NCBI GenBank assembly: GCA_027886175.1
Contig: JAJNNQ010000002.1
Coordinates: 6,816,001 to 6,880,000 of the forward strand
Source: Phylloscopus collybita
Lineage: Eukaryota; Chordata; Aves; Passeriformes; Phylloscopidae
Direction: 5' to 3'
DNA: 64,000 nt
The position numbers and the translations under genes are program-made. Shown here piece by piece: positions 51,567-60,985 of the stretch (its first letter is position 1; each line of letters begins with the position of its first letter). The notes beneath the pieces were generated by a model. That model did not search any database, was not told the DNA's origin, and saw only the letters and a program-made list of their open reading frames with translations.

Positions 51567-52739
51567 ACCTTTATCTTCTCTTTCTTTCTTTCTTTTTCAT
51601 AAAATGGTTCCGCAATCCGATTCTACCCGAAATCCAATATTTACCCAGTTGTAAACCCTGTGCCATCAGATTTTTTAAAACAGAAGGTGATGCAATGCCG
51701 ATAAGTTGCAAGTCCCTCCCCTATGGAAGTACCAGAGCATTGGCGGCGAGCATCCTTAAAGAAATATCAATATATTTACGCTCTGATGGGCACAATTGCA
51801 AATGATGGTATTGCAATACGAGCTATATAATACGGAATCAGATGAGGAATGGTCGATCCGGCTTCAGCTGCCTTTTGTGAGTGCACGACTGCATGCCTAC
51901 TAAATTTAGAATATGCTCGCGAGGAGAACAATAATAATAATGAAGGTTAAAATGAAATGAAAAGAAAAAAAAAAGAGAAATTAAATAAAAAAATATATAT
52001 ATAAAATCAAGCCAGCCGGCGCAGCAACCGCGGACTACGTTTGTAATAATGAGTGGGTGGCCTGGCGGTCACTATACACTTGGGGTCCTCTGAGCTGTAT
52101 GCAATTCGTTTGATCAAAGTGCATCCTTGGGGACGAATGCAAACAGCAATCTCTAACCAAGTTACAGGGAACGCCATGGCACGGTAATGACTGTAAGTAT
52201 CACACAGATTCCCCCACCAAATATCTAAATAGCTCCAGCTCCAGCCCCTGCTAACTTGGCTGGATAGATGGTATTTACATTCAATGGGGAAACTAGTCGA
52301 GTTTGGAGGGGCGGGGGGAGGAGGGGGAGAGGGAAAGGAGGGGGCTTTCAAAAATACTAAGACAGATGCGTCCTTTAGGATTGCTCAGAGAGGTTAACAA
52401 ACACAAATACAGGTATCTCTGTGGCTCTACCTGAGTCATCAGTCTGTCAGCTCCCGTGTTCTCTTCATCCTTAAAAATAATGTCAGGGTTGTAATTTGGG
52501 GTTAGTTCTTTAAATCTCTCGGAGTTTCTTGTGATCTTCCCTTCATATCTTCCACTGGCCCCTAGGGTCTTCTCTGCCACATTGGGAATAAACTGCTTAT
52601 AGGCTAAAGGGGTCAGCTTTTTGGGGTGTCTCCTTTTTCCAATGCCCCTGCCTGGTCCACAAGTCAGCCCAGAGGAGACTAAAAGAGCGCAGATGAAGCC
52701 CACCAAGAGAATTCTTGTCAACAGCAGCATTTCGTCCAT
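43169..52739 (-). CDS. SHH: Sonic hedgehog morphogen precursor, complete
   Basis: Join of 52739-52431, 47668-47407 and 43875-43169: 1278 nt, 425 residues, the length of chicken SHH. Residues 1-26 form a signal peptide. Cys27 of CGPGRG is the palmitoylated N-terminus, and the basic KRRHPKK at 35-41 binds heparan sulphate. The signalling domain has zinc ligands His143, Asp150 and His185 and Glu179. Self-cleavage falls between Gly200 and Cys201 (SGG|CFPG). The Hint domain keeps Thr270 and His273 of the TAAH block and Asp246, needed for cholesterol transfer. Asn282 in NQS is a possible glycosylation site. The secreted, doubly lipidated ligand binds Patched and patterns neural tube, limb and other organs. 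SHH rather than IHH or DHH is indicated by the leader, exon sizes (309, 262, 707 nt coding) and RBM33 as neighbour. The ATG at 52739 is chosen because it gives the bird-type start; a second in-frame ATG at 52730 matches the mammalian start. Confidence 0.98.
44280..44331. repeat. Perfect 22-bp inverted repeat with 8-bp spacer
   Basis: The left arm 44280-44301 (TTTTGCTGGCATAAAG...) is the exact reverse complement of the right arm 44310-44331, with spacer CTCTAAAC. All 22 base pairs match. It would fold into a stable hairpin in DNA or in the SHH pre-mRNA. It is not part of any transposon that I recognise. A local template switch during replication is a plausible origin; an assembly artefact is also possible. 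Confidence 0.97.
45080..45600. promoter_or_regulatory. Candidate SHH intron 2 enhancer (SBE1 / ar-C type)
   Basis: Repeat-free AT-rich sequence in SHH intron 2. It holds two copies of CTAATGACTTT (45201-45211 and 45257-45267), a FOXA-type TGTTTGC (45422-45428) followed by ATATTC, and further TAAT cores such as CTAATTAAAATCC near 45541. In mouse and zebrafish, intron 2 holds the ventral-midbrain and notochord/floor-plate enhancer known as SBE1 or ar-C, which uses FOXA and homeodomain factors. The identity is inferred from position and motifs. Confidence 0.5.
47407..47668 (-). CDS. SHH: SHH coding exon 2
   Basis: This 262-nt exon has an acceptor AG at 47670-47669 (CCCCGCAG) and a donor GTAAGG from 47406. 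It encodes residues 104-190 ([12 protein letters not shown] to HIHCSVKA) plus the first base of Glu191. It contains the zinc- and calcium-binding sites of the signalling domain, with [20 protein letters not shown] and AHIH all intact. Confidence 0.98.
49640..49990. promoter_or_regulatory. Candidate SHH intron 1 enhancer (floor-plate type)
   Basis: The sequence is unique and repeat-free. It contains TTTATTAATTC near 49643, CTAATCTCTTC near 49776, a FOXA-type TGTAAACA at 49831-49838 and several E-box-like CANNTG sites. In other vertebrates SHH introns carry floor-plate enhancers (SFPE2, ar-B) driven by FOXA and homeodomain factors. The call is inference from position and motifs. Confidence 0.4.
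50280..51320. other. CpG-island-like block in SHH intron 1
   Basis: About 1 kb of very GC-rich DNA dense in CG dinucleotides, with runs such as CCGCTCCGCTCCGCT. It lies 1.1-2.2 kb past the start codon. CpG islands around developmental genes commonly recruit Polycomb; that role here is inference. Overlapping ORFs of 100-220 residues on both strands follow from the lack of AT-rich stops. Confidence 0.8.
50603..50623 (+). repeat. Poly-G tract (21 bases)
   Basis: Uninterrupted run of 21 G, preceded by GGTGGGT, inside the intron 1 CpG block. It can form a quadruplex on the + strand and its length is probably imprecise in any assembly. Confidence 0.9.
51529..51559. repeat. (TC)n microsatellite in SHH intron 1
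   Basis: About 15 TC units, followed by further TCTC and TTTC repeats up to 51595. Confidence 0.9.
52431..52739 (-). CDS. SHH: SHH coding exon 1 (signal peptide and N-terminal signalling region)
   Basis: This 309-nt coding part encodes residues 1-103, from [14 protein letters not shown] to ADRLMTQ, with a donor CAG|GTAGAG. The hydrophobic leader ends before Cys27. The mature start [15 protein letters not shown] is that of SHH. Compared with chicken as I recall it, residue 2 is Asp instead of Val. Confidence 0.98.
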
Positions 52740-52978
52740 TGAATCCAATTACTTCAAAGCTCTCTGTGCCTATCCCTGGCTGTCTCTCTAGAGCTCTCTC
52801 TCCTCCTATGTCCTTGTCTGCTTTCTGAATCGTATACTATCCACCGATCCCTAGCAAGACAGGTGCTGGAATGGCAGGCTTTAGGTCGCTGATAACGGAA
52901 CACATCGGAGTTTGGTCGGGAGACAGCAATCGAGAGACAAAAAAAGGGTCTGATTTTAATGGTAGCAAAGCAAGACGC
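52740..52978 (-). other. SHH: SHH 5' untranslated region (inferred)
   Basis: This runs from about 30 bases past the TATA-like motif to the start codon, roughly 240 nt. It contains one upstream ATG at 52905-52903. The transcription start is inferred from the TATA position. Confidence 0.6.
52837..52905 (-). other. Upstream ORF in the SHH 5' UTR (22 codons)
   Basis: ATG at 52905-52903 opens a 22-codon frame, MCSVISDLKPAIPAPVLLGI plus two glycines, closed by TAG at 52839-52837, about 100 bases before the SHH start. The ATG context is weak (C at -3), so partial bypass is expected. If translated, it would reduce SHH initiation. No peptide function is suggested. Confidence 0.55.
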
Positions 52979-53004
52979 TTGTGAGAGGAGTCTGCCTTTA
53001 GTTC

Positions 53005-53038
53005 TATATTATAGCTGCCAGGGCCGAGAGCTGATTGG
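53005..53038 (-). promoter_or_regulatory. SHH: SHH core promoter: TATA-like and CCAAT motifs
   Basis: On the - strand a CCAAT box (53038-53034, in TTGGCCAATCAG) is followed by CTATAATATAG (TATA-like, 53013-53005). The order and about 20-bp gap suit a core promoter with initiation near 52975-52980, about 240 bases before the ATG. Confidence 0.6.
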
Positions 53039-53107
53039 CCAAGGCGAGACAAGCTTGTCTTCTGATGTTTTAACCCTCAAAAAGGCAACAAATTCTTGAA
53101 AGATTTT

Positions 53108-53237
53108 TTTTTTCCTTTTACCTGAAGGGCTTGGAGCTGAGAGGGGTGGAGATCGTGCTTTCTTGGGATAACATCAATTACATGTTTTGGTTTTTTTTCT
53201 TTCTTTTTTCTTTTTTTTTTTTTTTTTTCCTTTCTTT

Positions 53238-53269
<32 letters not shown>

Positions 53270-53271
53270 CC
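53108..53271 (+). repeat. T-rich low-complexity DNA upstream of the SHH promoter
   Basis: Long T runs broken by single C bases, densest at 53190-53271. On the - strand it is an A-rich lysine-coding reading frame and not a gene. It lies 130-290 bases upstream of the inferred SHH start and may keep the promoter nucleosome-poor. Confidence 0.85.
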
Positions 53272-53332
53272 CAAAAACTTTCTTGGCAGAATGGTACATT
53301 TGTCAGCAAGAGGAACAGATGCCTCTCTGAAA

Positions 53333-53372
53333 GAGGAGAAAAAAAATTAAGAGAGGGGAAAAAAAATTAAGA
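53333..53372 (+). repeat. 20-bp tandem duplication
   Basis: Two adjacent copies of [20 protein letters not shown] with one R difference, at a 20-base period. It is a small slippage duplication upstream of SHH. Confidence 0.7.
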
Positions 53373-53399
53373 TTACCAGGCTGCTTCAGTGCAAGTCAA

Positions 53400-54130
53400 G
53401 TTTCTAAGGGCAGTTGTGGTTAAATAAAATGCCGAATTATCGGGGAGCCGTGCAAATAGGAACATACTTAGGTAATATTAACGCCCCGGGGGGGAATAAT
53501 GCCATTTCAGAGCGCACCCACCTAAATGGCTTTGTAACAGGTTTCTTGTCCCTGAAAAGGGAGATTGCTCTCCCTCCCAAAGACATACATTTTTAAACAC
53601 ACTCGCCTTTTAGCTGATAAATGACCACTTTAATAGCAGAAACAGGTCTGATGCGAAGCGGCAGTTAAATGAACTTGGTGTGTCTGACTTGTGTATCACA
53701 CAACTGCAATGTGGCAGTATTTTATTTATTTATTTAATTTTTAAAATAAAATCAGGACCATCACACAGTTCAAAATAACGTTGTATCTTTGGAAGTGCAT
53801 GAATAGTCAAGTGATTAAAAATAGATGGTCTCCCGAGCACGCTATATTCTTTGTTTCTTTGGTCAAAGTCGGAGAGGAGCGTTTTAGGCTCTTACACCTC
53901 CTTGCGGGGTGTCATTAAGTTTTTAAGAAAAGCATACTGTTGAAAGCATCCGCAAACACAATTAACAGAGATCGATCCAAGCAAAGTGAATGGAAAGGGG
54001 ATAAGTTTAATGTTAAATTAATTGTTATCTCATGCAGCGTGGCAAGTGATGTCTTTATCCCGATCTCCAAAAGCTACTAATCAGACAAAGGTGTTGAGAG
54101 ACGAGCAAAATTGCAGAGATGAGGCTGATA
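53400..54130. promoter_or_regulatory. SHH promoter-proximal candidate regulatory DNA
   Basis: Repeat-free sequence 0.4-1.15 kb upstream of the inferred start. It contains TTTGGTCAAAGTC (nuclear-receptor-like, near 53859), CCGCAAACACAATTAACAG (FOX and TAAT cores, near 53950), TTAAATTAATTG near 54013 and CTACTAATCAGACAAAGG near 54073. The density of distinct cores and the absence of repeats suggest regulation; conservation is not measured. Confidence 0.4.
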
Positions 54131-55375
54131 GAGCAGGTTAGACAGAACAGCGAAGTCCCATATGAACAAACACTTCTCTGCCTGCAAAGTGCTCATTTAC
54201 TTTTGCTCCTAAGAAAATACAGTTTGTTCTAGGATCTAGAAACTTTCAGGAGTTCTCTTAGGAGTTCTTAAAAATTCCAGGACGGTGTGATGAAGTATTT
54301 CAAAGTCCACTTTCTCAGAAAAAAACAAAACACATCCAAAAAATAAACTTTATTTAAGTTGTGGAAAAAAAAAAAAAAAAAAAAAGAAGAAAAAGTAAAA
54401 ACAGAAATAAAAAGAGCTCTTTGGGGTGAACAGTTATATGGGAGTTTTCCGGTCTGTGACATTGAGCTGAGTAGTAATCAACTTAAACCTTGAAAATGGA
54501 TTTTAAAATCAGTTTTTAAATGATAAAAGAAGTTGTACGGTCAGCACGGACTTTTCAAGGGACAAAGTGGTCTTTTCAGATAAACTTTAGAAAAGAGCCG
54601 AAAGAAGTGGTCCGAAGTGGTCTCACGCCGACTCTAACTGGTGCTCTTTCATCTTTTTTAGCCTATGTTTTTCTTCTGCTATTTATGTTTCTTTGTGGAG
54701 TTTCAGTGAGTCATCGATTTCTCTTTCCGACCTTTAAATTGAGGAGTTTTGACTTGGAAATGGGTAAAAAGTTAGAAAGTCAGCAGCTTGGCTCCTAGGT
54801 TGCTATCAACCAACTTAGTTGCAGAAACAAGTTGTATAACAGCTAAATACCTGCTTCACGCTATTAAAAAACAAACTTAAGTTTTATCTCCCTGTCTGCG
54901 TGCATGTGAGAAGACAGATACAAGGAATATATAATTTATACAAAAGAGGGTATGTTCTTTTGATGTGGTTGCTTAAACAGCATGACTTGATATAACAGTT
55001 GATTAAACAACGCCAAGGAATAAAAGCTATTCTTAATGGTGTGGAATACTGCAAAACTTTTATCACCCCTCTTACCTTGTCCCCCTCCCCATGGAAAGAA
55101 GATCGATATCCCAGGCACTAGATGGGTGGACATCGCAGTGAAGAAGTCTAGAGAATAAGGACAAACTCCCTCATTATCAGATTGCCATATGTACGAAGCA
55201 GTCACCCAAAGATTAACAGGGAAGGAAACGCAAAGAAGGAATTAATTAAATGCAAGTAATAAATGCGGGGGGGCGGTGGGGGGGGGGGGATGGAAGAGAG
55301 AAATCAAGAAAAGTTGTAACTGTGGGAAGCTCGAAATCCCCCTCCTATCAAATTAGATGTGAAAGAAAGCAGAGC
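54131..55375. other. SHH upstream DNA, no gene seen
   Basis: Ordinary AT-rich DNA with a 21-base poly-A at 54365-54385 and G-runs at 55267-55289. No transposon or coding sequence is recognisable. Confidence 0.6.
54365..54385 (+). repeat. Poly-A tract (21 bases)
   Basis: Uninterrupted A homopolymer followed by GAAGAAAAAG. No retroposed gene is recognisable beside it. Confidence 0.85.
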
Positions 55376-55379
55376 TGGG

Positions 55380-55960
55380 GGAGCGGGCAGGCTCTGCTCA
55401 GCCTCAGCGCAGGCTGGAGCTGGCGGCGGCCCCGCCGGGAGCCGGGCGGGGGGAGCCGGGCCGTGCGAGGGGGACACGGGGGAAGCCGGGGGAACCGGGC
55501 CGGCGCTCCCGCCCGCCCCGCCGAGCCTCCGGGATGCGCCCTGCCTCTCCTCCCCGCCAGGAGCTTTTCTTCTTCCTTTTTAATTATTATTTAAATGCCA
55601 CAGCTTCTGGGAAAACAACAGCCCCCGAGCCCCCCGCTCCGCTCTCCCAGCAGCGCGGGGGGCGGGGGCCGGGTCCCGCCCCTGTCCCGCCGGCCCCAGC
55701 CCCGGCCCCGGGCTGCCGGGGGAGCCCCGCACGCTGCCCAGCCCTGCCCGCCCCACACCTCAGCCGCAGCAAGCACCCCAAAGCAGCAGCAGCCCCCGGC
55801 CGGCACCGACACCTTCTTTGGAGGGTCCAGAGCCCACAGCCGCGGCTGTCCCCGTGGGCCCCGGGGTCCCTCAGGCCTGCCCGGCGTGAGGGTGCCGGGG
55901 AGGCCGCTGAGTGAGGCCCCTGGGTGGAACTGCCTGGCTCCACTGCCCTGCCCGCAGCGC
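55380..55960. other. GC-rich, CpG-containing block 2.4-3 kb upstream of SHH
   Basis: Abrupt change to GC-rich DNA with many CG dinucleotides and runs of G (GGGCGGGGGGAGCCGGG near 55445) inside AT-rich surroundings. It carries overlapping ORFs of up to 238 residues on both strands with no recognisable domain, so I do not call a gene. It could be a second CpG island or a promoter of a non-coding transcript. Confidence 0.6.
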
Positions 55961-57760
55961 CAGGTCCAGTGCGGAGCTGTCACCAGGCTCCTCATCAGCC
56001 CCCAAAGCCCTGGTGGAGTGCTGGGGCCTTTGGGGCATCCAACCCCCGATCCACAGTCCTGGGAGCATCCCCTGCTGACCCCACTGAGTCCTGCTGCAAG
56101 AAGCCAGCGCAGCCCGTGGCCCAGCACTCCTCGCTGACACACGGGCTGGTCCAGGGGCTCTGCCAAACCCGCGGGGAGCTCCCACCGTGGTGGTGTGGAT
56201 GGGGCCATTGGGCAGCCCTGTCCGGGGCATCCCCATCCAGCCTGGGCTGCAGAGGGGCCGTGATGAATGCACCCAACTGCCAGCCAAGCTCTTTGAGAAT
56301 CAGACATTATTTATCTTCTTTTTTTTTTACGTAACCTGGATTTGCTGATGGCGGTGTGCTCTGCATAAAGCCAAGGAAGGGTTCAGACTGTTCAGACATT
56401 GGCCATTTGAAGTTTCCAGATCTCCCTTGCACTTATATATTTCAATTGATGAATCTCAAAATACAGAAAACTACACATGCAAATGCTGTGTGTATTTAAA
56501 ATGGATCTTAACTCTTTATCATCCTTAATAGCCTACATTTGTCCTCATGCTTAATATATATACATATGTTTTAATAAATTACCCATTTTTAGAGCATGAA
56601 AGCTTTATTCTTGTAGCCTCTTTGCACCTGTGGCACTTCCCAAGAAATTTGGGATCACAGCAATCACCGCCAGAGAAGTATATCATGAATAACTTCAGTG
56701 AAAACAGAGGTTATACTAGAGTAAAACTGATGTAAATGGAAGGAGACTCAGGCAGGACTTTCACCTGAAGTTTTGTTTGATTCTTTTTCATACCCCACCC
56801 TCTGTCATGGCAGTGCTAAACCATTTTATTTAAAGGAATTGGTTCACATCCCTGTTGCCCATCCTTGTGGTATTGCAATACCTATCCTGAAAATCAATTT
56901 AGAAATTTCAGTTCAGAATTACTGGCTAGCTGGCAACTGTATCCTTATCTCGACAAGCAGAACAAGTCTTGTTCTTTGGAATTTTCTTCCAAAAACCCCC
57001 AAACCCCGGCACCAACAAGAAAAATTAAGCTTGTAGTTTTCCATGTATTTTGGTTTGACAGCAAAACTCAGGGAGCCATGCAGCTGAAACCTGGCATTGC
57101 TTTGCTGTGCCCTTAGTCTGGCATTGGTCTGTGAGCATTTCTGCTACAAGAAAGAAAAAAACATTTTGTGTGTATGAAGAAGTAAAAAATATTTGCTTTC
57201 TAGAATAACTGTGCATTGATTTCACACTTTTTGTATCCATTTGCTAGTGGATTAATGCTAATCATTAGCTTGGATATGGTCAATAGAGCCTTTCATCATA
57301 CATGCAAAAATTTTGTAGGCAGAATGATTCATAAGACATTGTTATCTAGGTTTTGTTGTGCATTTGCTGTTGGACCAAACTCTAAAGCAGAATTTCCCAC
57401 AGGTTTCCTTATATCTTCAGCAGGGCAATATGTAGTGTCTGATTATAGGTTTATAGAGAAACCCTTGCATTTCTGTTTTAGGTCTTCTTATTTCTTCTTG
57501 AATGACTCAACTGTTTCTCATTCTAAAAGTCCTAGGTGAGAGTGAGTATAATTTTTTTTTCCTTCCTGGATTGTGATCTGAATCCTTTTGGAAGTTACTT
57601 CCTTCTGGTCATGAATGGGGAAAATCCCAACCGAGGTGTTTCTGTCCATGGGGACTGTGGGAGGGAAGCAGCCACTAGGGGAGCTCGATGTTGGGAGTAA
57701 CCTCTGTGCACCTTCCCCACAGCTTACACAGCTTTTCTGCAGTAAAAAGTTGAAAGCAGG

Positions 57761-57796
<36 letters not shown>

Positions 57797-59179
57797 AGTT
57801 TTGGAGCTTTATTTTTCAATTTTTATTTTGTAACAGTTTTATAGTGAAGTATCCAAAAATCATTTTCTTGTTGCTCTGTACATTGAATTGTGAGGTGAGA
57901 AATGGCCACAACACATATTTTCTTAGCTTCTGATAACCCATAAAATGAAGAGATACTGAAATGTAGCTGCTTAAGCAGCAGCCATGGGTACAAGAATATC
58001 TAATGTTTATTCCCAGTTGTAAAATCAACTTGCTGTCCTGGTTGTTGGCAGGTGACTTAGATTCAAAGTTTGCATCACATAAACATTGCTGAGAATAAAT
58101 CTTCAAAATAAATTGTATCTTTCTCTTGTTGTCATTGTTATAAAAATTGTTGACTGGATTATTAATGGTTAGTATGTTAATTTGGGTTTTGGTTGTTTAT
58201 CTAAGGAATTTATCTGGGCAGTGGAGTCAATGATCATTGGAGGCTGTGGTTGTATGAAGAGCCAAAATACATCTTTTTCTCCATGCAGATCAATACCAGC
58301 AGGTTCTTACTTGGCTGTCTTTGGGTCCCACCTATTCACAAATGTACCTCTGATAGGAAGAGGCTATTTATTCTAAAAGACTTGCTTTCATCTTTTTCAG
58401 TATCAATGACTCTGGAAGCTAATAAAATGTTTAGTGTAAATAAAGAGCCTATATTTAATTATTAATACTAATATTAATACTCCCCACAAATGGTTAATGA
58501 AATAATCACCTTTTAGCAAGATCTGCGTTTTAATGTACTGCTTTCTTTTCAGAAAAGAAAAAAAAAACAAACAAAAAAAACCCAAAAACATGGATACATA
58601 AAAAGCATTAGGAAATGCAAGTAATTCTTAGCTGTCTGACTTGCGTGGTTCTTGAGTTTTAGGGAAAAAGTGCACAGTCATATTTTGGAATATCGAGTGA
58701 TAATACATCTCCCCCTCTACATGATAAGACAACCAGACAGGGGATGCTAAGAGAAACCTGAAGGCATGAGATAAATTCAAACTTAACTTGCTGGCTCTTG
58801 CAGTGTGAGGTTGGCTCGTTCAAAGTACACAAACCAACAGACTGGATCAAGGCTCTCTGTTTGGGCAGAGATCAGAAACAAAGCTTGCCCTCTAAAGTCC
58901 ACCTCATAGCCAGATCCAGCCATGGTAACCACTGTATTCACTGGGCCATGGTAGCAGGAGAGGTATGTGCATGATTGTCTTAGTTTTTCTTGTTTCCTTA
59001 CATTTGCAGACTATTTTTGAGCATAGTTTACATGTTTTCTTTCTTTTTTCCTGGCATATTTACACCCCAGCTTTTTAAAACGCTTTGTTCATGCCAGTCA
59101 GTTTAGCAATGCGCTTGTTAAAACAGTTCCTAGTATATTGTATATGACTGAAAATGACTTAATTGTTCTATTTCTTTCT
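55961..59179. other. SHH upstream DNA, no gene seen
   Basis: 55961-56290 is moderately GC-rich; the rest is AT-rich. A 28-base poly-A (57765-57792) is the only clear repeat. No coding exon, RNA gene or CR1 copy is recognisable. Confidence 0.6.
57765..57792 (+). repeat. Poly-A tract (28 bases)
   Basis: Uninterrupted A homopolymer with no recognisable retroposed sequence upstream of it. Confidence 0.85.
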
Positions 59180-59440
59180 GACCCCAATAAAAAGTGTCCC
59201 CGATATTGTTCGAGTCACTCCCTGTTCACAAGCGCCTACATGTATGTCACCGGGTGACTTTGAAACATTTCGTAGCTACATCAGTTCAACTGCTCTTATT
59301 TATTTATTTAGATTTGTAATAATGACAGTAAATGGCCATCTGAATCAATCTGGGCACTTTGCAGTCATTAATACTGCAGCATCGATATCACATAACGCAA
59401 TTATAGTGCAATAAATTACCCATATGCCTCATCTGTTGCC
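59180..59440. promoter_or_regulatory. Candidate SHH upstream enhancer, about -6.3 kb
   Basis: Repeat-free block with CpGs in an AT-rich setting. It holds CACCGGGTGAC, GATTTGTAATAATGAC, GCAGTCATTAATACTGC (partly palindromic), ATCGATATC and CGCAATTATAGTGCAATAAATTA. Such a mix is typical of conserved developmental enhancers. The mouse floor-plate enhancer SFPE1 is known to lie roughly 8 kb upstream of Shh, so this or the next block may be its counterpart. Confidence 0.4.
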
Positions 59441-60639
59441 CAACCAAAATAAGAACTCCCCGTATCTATCACATTGCTCATTTATGCCCTTTCCCTCTAA
59501 AACACCTTGAGAGCGGAAAAAAGGGCTTTGAAATGTTCCTGAAAGCTTAACAAAACCCTGTCCTTTCCAAGGGAAGAAGCAGATATAAGAGCTGAGGAAA
59601 TGGCATGTGGGATGCTCCATCAGCTGATATGTCCTTATGAGCAGAGAAGGGCCCAATCCTCTGCACAGTCAACTCATAAAGTTACTTGAACTTACATCAG
59701 AAAACCTCAGAATATCTTTCGCTGATCACATCTGCAACTGGATTGTGTGACAGTTCAGGAAGACTTCTGCTCACTCATCTCAAACCATGTGAGGATTCCT
59801 TGATTTTTTTAGAAACCCATTCAAACAAAGTCACCGACACAGCTCTGAATCCAGCGTGAAGCCAGAACCAGGAGCCCTCTGTCACACTGCACATCATTCT
59901 GAGCTTCCACATTGGTTTGAGAAATAATTTAGTAGAGCCCAGTTGAGCAGCTTAATCTCCAAATGTGGAAGGATTTGGGTCACTGTAGGAATATTGGCAC
60001 CTCAACCCCTCTATCCCCTGACAGATGATGATGCAAGGACCTCTTTTGTGCAGTCTTCTTCTGAGTAGCTGCAATTGTTTTCAATTTCAAATGGATTCTG
60101 GAACATCTTTACTGGAGGAACAGAAGGGAGGGAGGGAGGAAAGCTTCTTGAGTGCAAAGAGTCCTTTGTGCAACCATGAAGCTCAGAGCTCCTGTGCTGT
60201 TGTGTCATGGGCTGGAAGGAGAAAGAAGCTGAACCAATGATTTTGCAGAAGCAGTAGCAGTAATCCTGGGATTCAAGAAATTAGAATCCTTTTTCCAATT
60301 TCCCACGGGATCCCCTTAGAAAACCCATTAGAACAGCAGACTTGGTCCTGGTAGGCCGTGATTCAAAGTCCTCTGGATTCAGCTGGAGCCTTTCTCTTGT
60401 TTTCAGTGGATTTTGCATCACTTTGATGCTAAGTCCATTGCATTTGTGTAGCTCAGAGCAAACTGCTGGTGTTGCCGTTAACAATTCCTCAGATTCATAC
60501 ATAAAAGCAGGGAGGTAACACTAAGGTTTTACAGCATCAAAGTAGCATGCCCTGCTCAGTTCCCCAGTGAGAATTCTTTGGGTAGTTCAACAAGCAGCTC
60601 TACAGGGTAACAAACTGTGTTAACTATTCATGTTTGTGT

Positions 60640-60985
60640 CTCCTTCACAACTGCATCAGTATTGCCCAAATCTGCCATAACGTGACAAATAATCTATTGG
60701 TCAAATTTGTTTGTACAATTAATCAATTCCAATCAGTAATTGCCTTTGGGCAACAGTTCAATTACGGCCTTATCTTTTGCTTCTTGCTATTGTAAAAATA
60801 TCTAAGTAGATTTTGAAGAGCAATTTGCTTCATTAGTGCTCAGACTCAGGCAATGTTGATGCTGATGCTTATTTTATTCATATAACCACATTTTCTGCAC
60901 ATGGCTTCTTTGTGGGCATGGAGTAACAATGCAGTGACCATAGCACACAGTGAACCATGCTAAATACAAATTAACATTGATAACC
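60640..60985. promoter_or_regulatory. Candidate SHH upstream enhancer, about -7.8 kb
   Basis: Repeat-free AT-rich block with closely spaced cores: TTGGTCAAATTTGTTTGTAC, ACAATTAATCAATTCCAATC, GTAATTGCC, TCAATTACGG and CTTCATTAGTGC. These suit homeodomain, FOX and SOX factors. Its distance from the SHH start is near that reported for SFPE1 in mouse. Identity is not established. Confidence 0.4.

Larger units (their letters stand above)
47669..52430 (-). other. SHH: SHH intron 1 (4.8 kb)
   Basis: The donor is GTAGAG at 52430 and the acceptor AG is at 47670-47669. It holds an AT-rich candidate enhancer (49640-49990), a CpG-island-like block (50280-51320) with a 21-base G-run, a (TC)n tract (51529-51559), and an AT-rich low-CpG block near 51640-51930. 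The long GC-rich ORFs on both strands between 50190 and 51360 are composition artefacts. Confidence 0.95.

Noticed and set aside
43169..52739. IHH or DHH instead of SHH
   Set aside because: The leader, the [15 protein letters not shown] start, the tail length of 425 residues and the RBM33 neighbour all fit SHH.
52740..52748. SHH start three codons further upstream at a TTG
   Set aside because: TTG is not a normal start in a vertebrate mRNA; the ATG at 52739 gives the bird-type MxEMLLL leader.
55591..56307. 238-residue ORF on the - strand and 180-residue ORF on the + strand upstream of SHH
   Set aside because: Both arise from GC-rich composition, overlap each other and have no recognisable domain. 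A non-coding transcript remains possible.
57765..57792. Poly-A tract as the tail of a processed pseudogene
   Set aside because: No gene-like sequence precedes it on the + strand and I see no clear flanking duplication.
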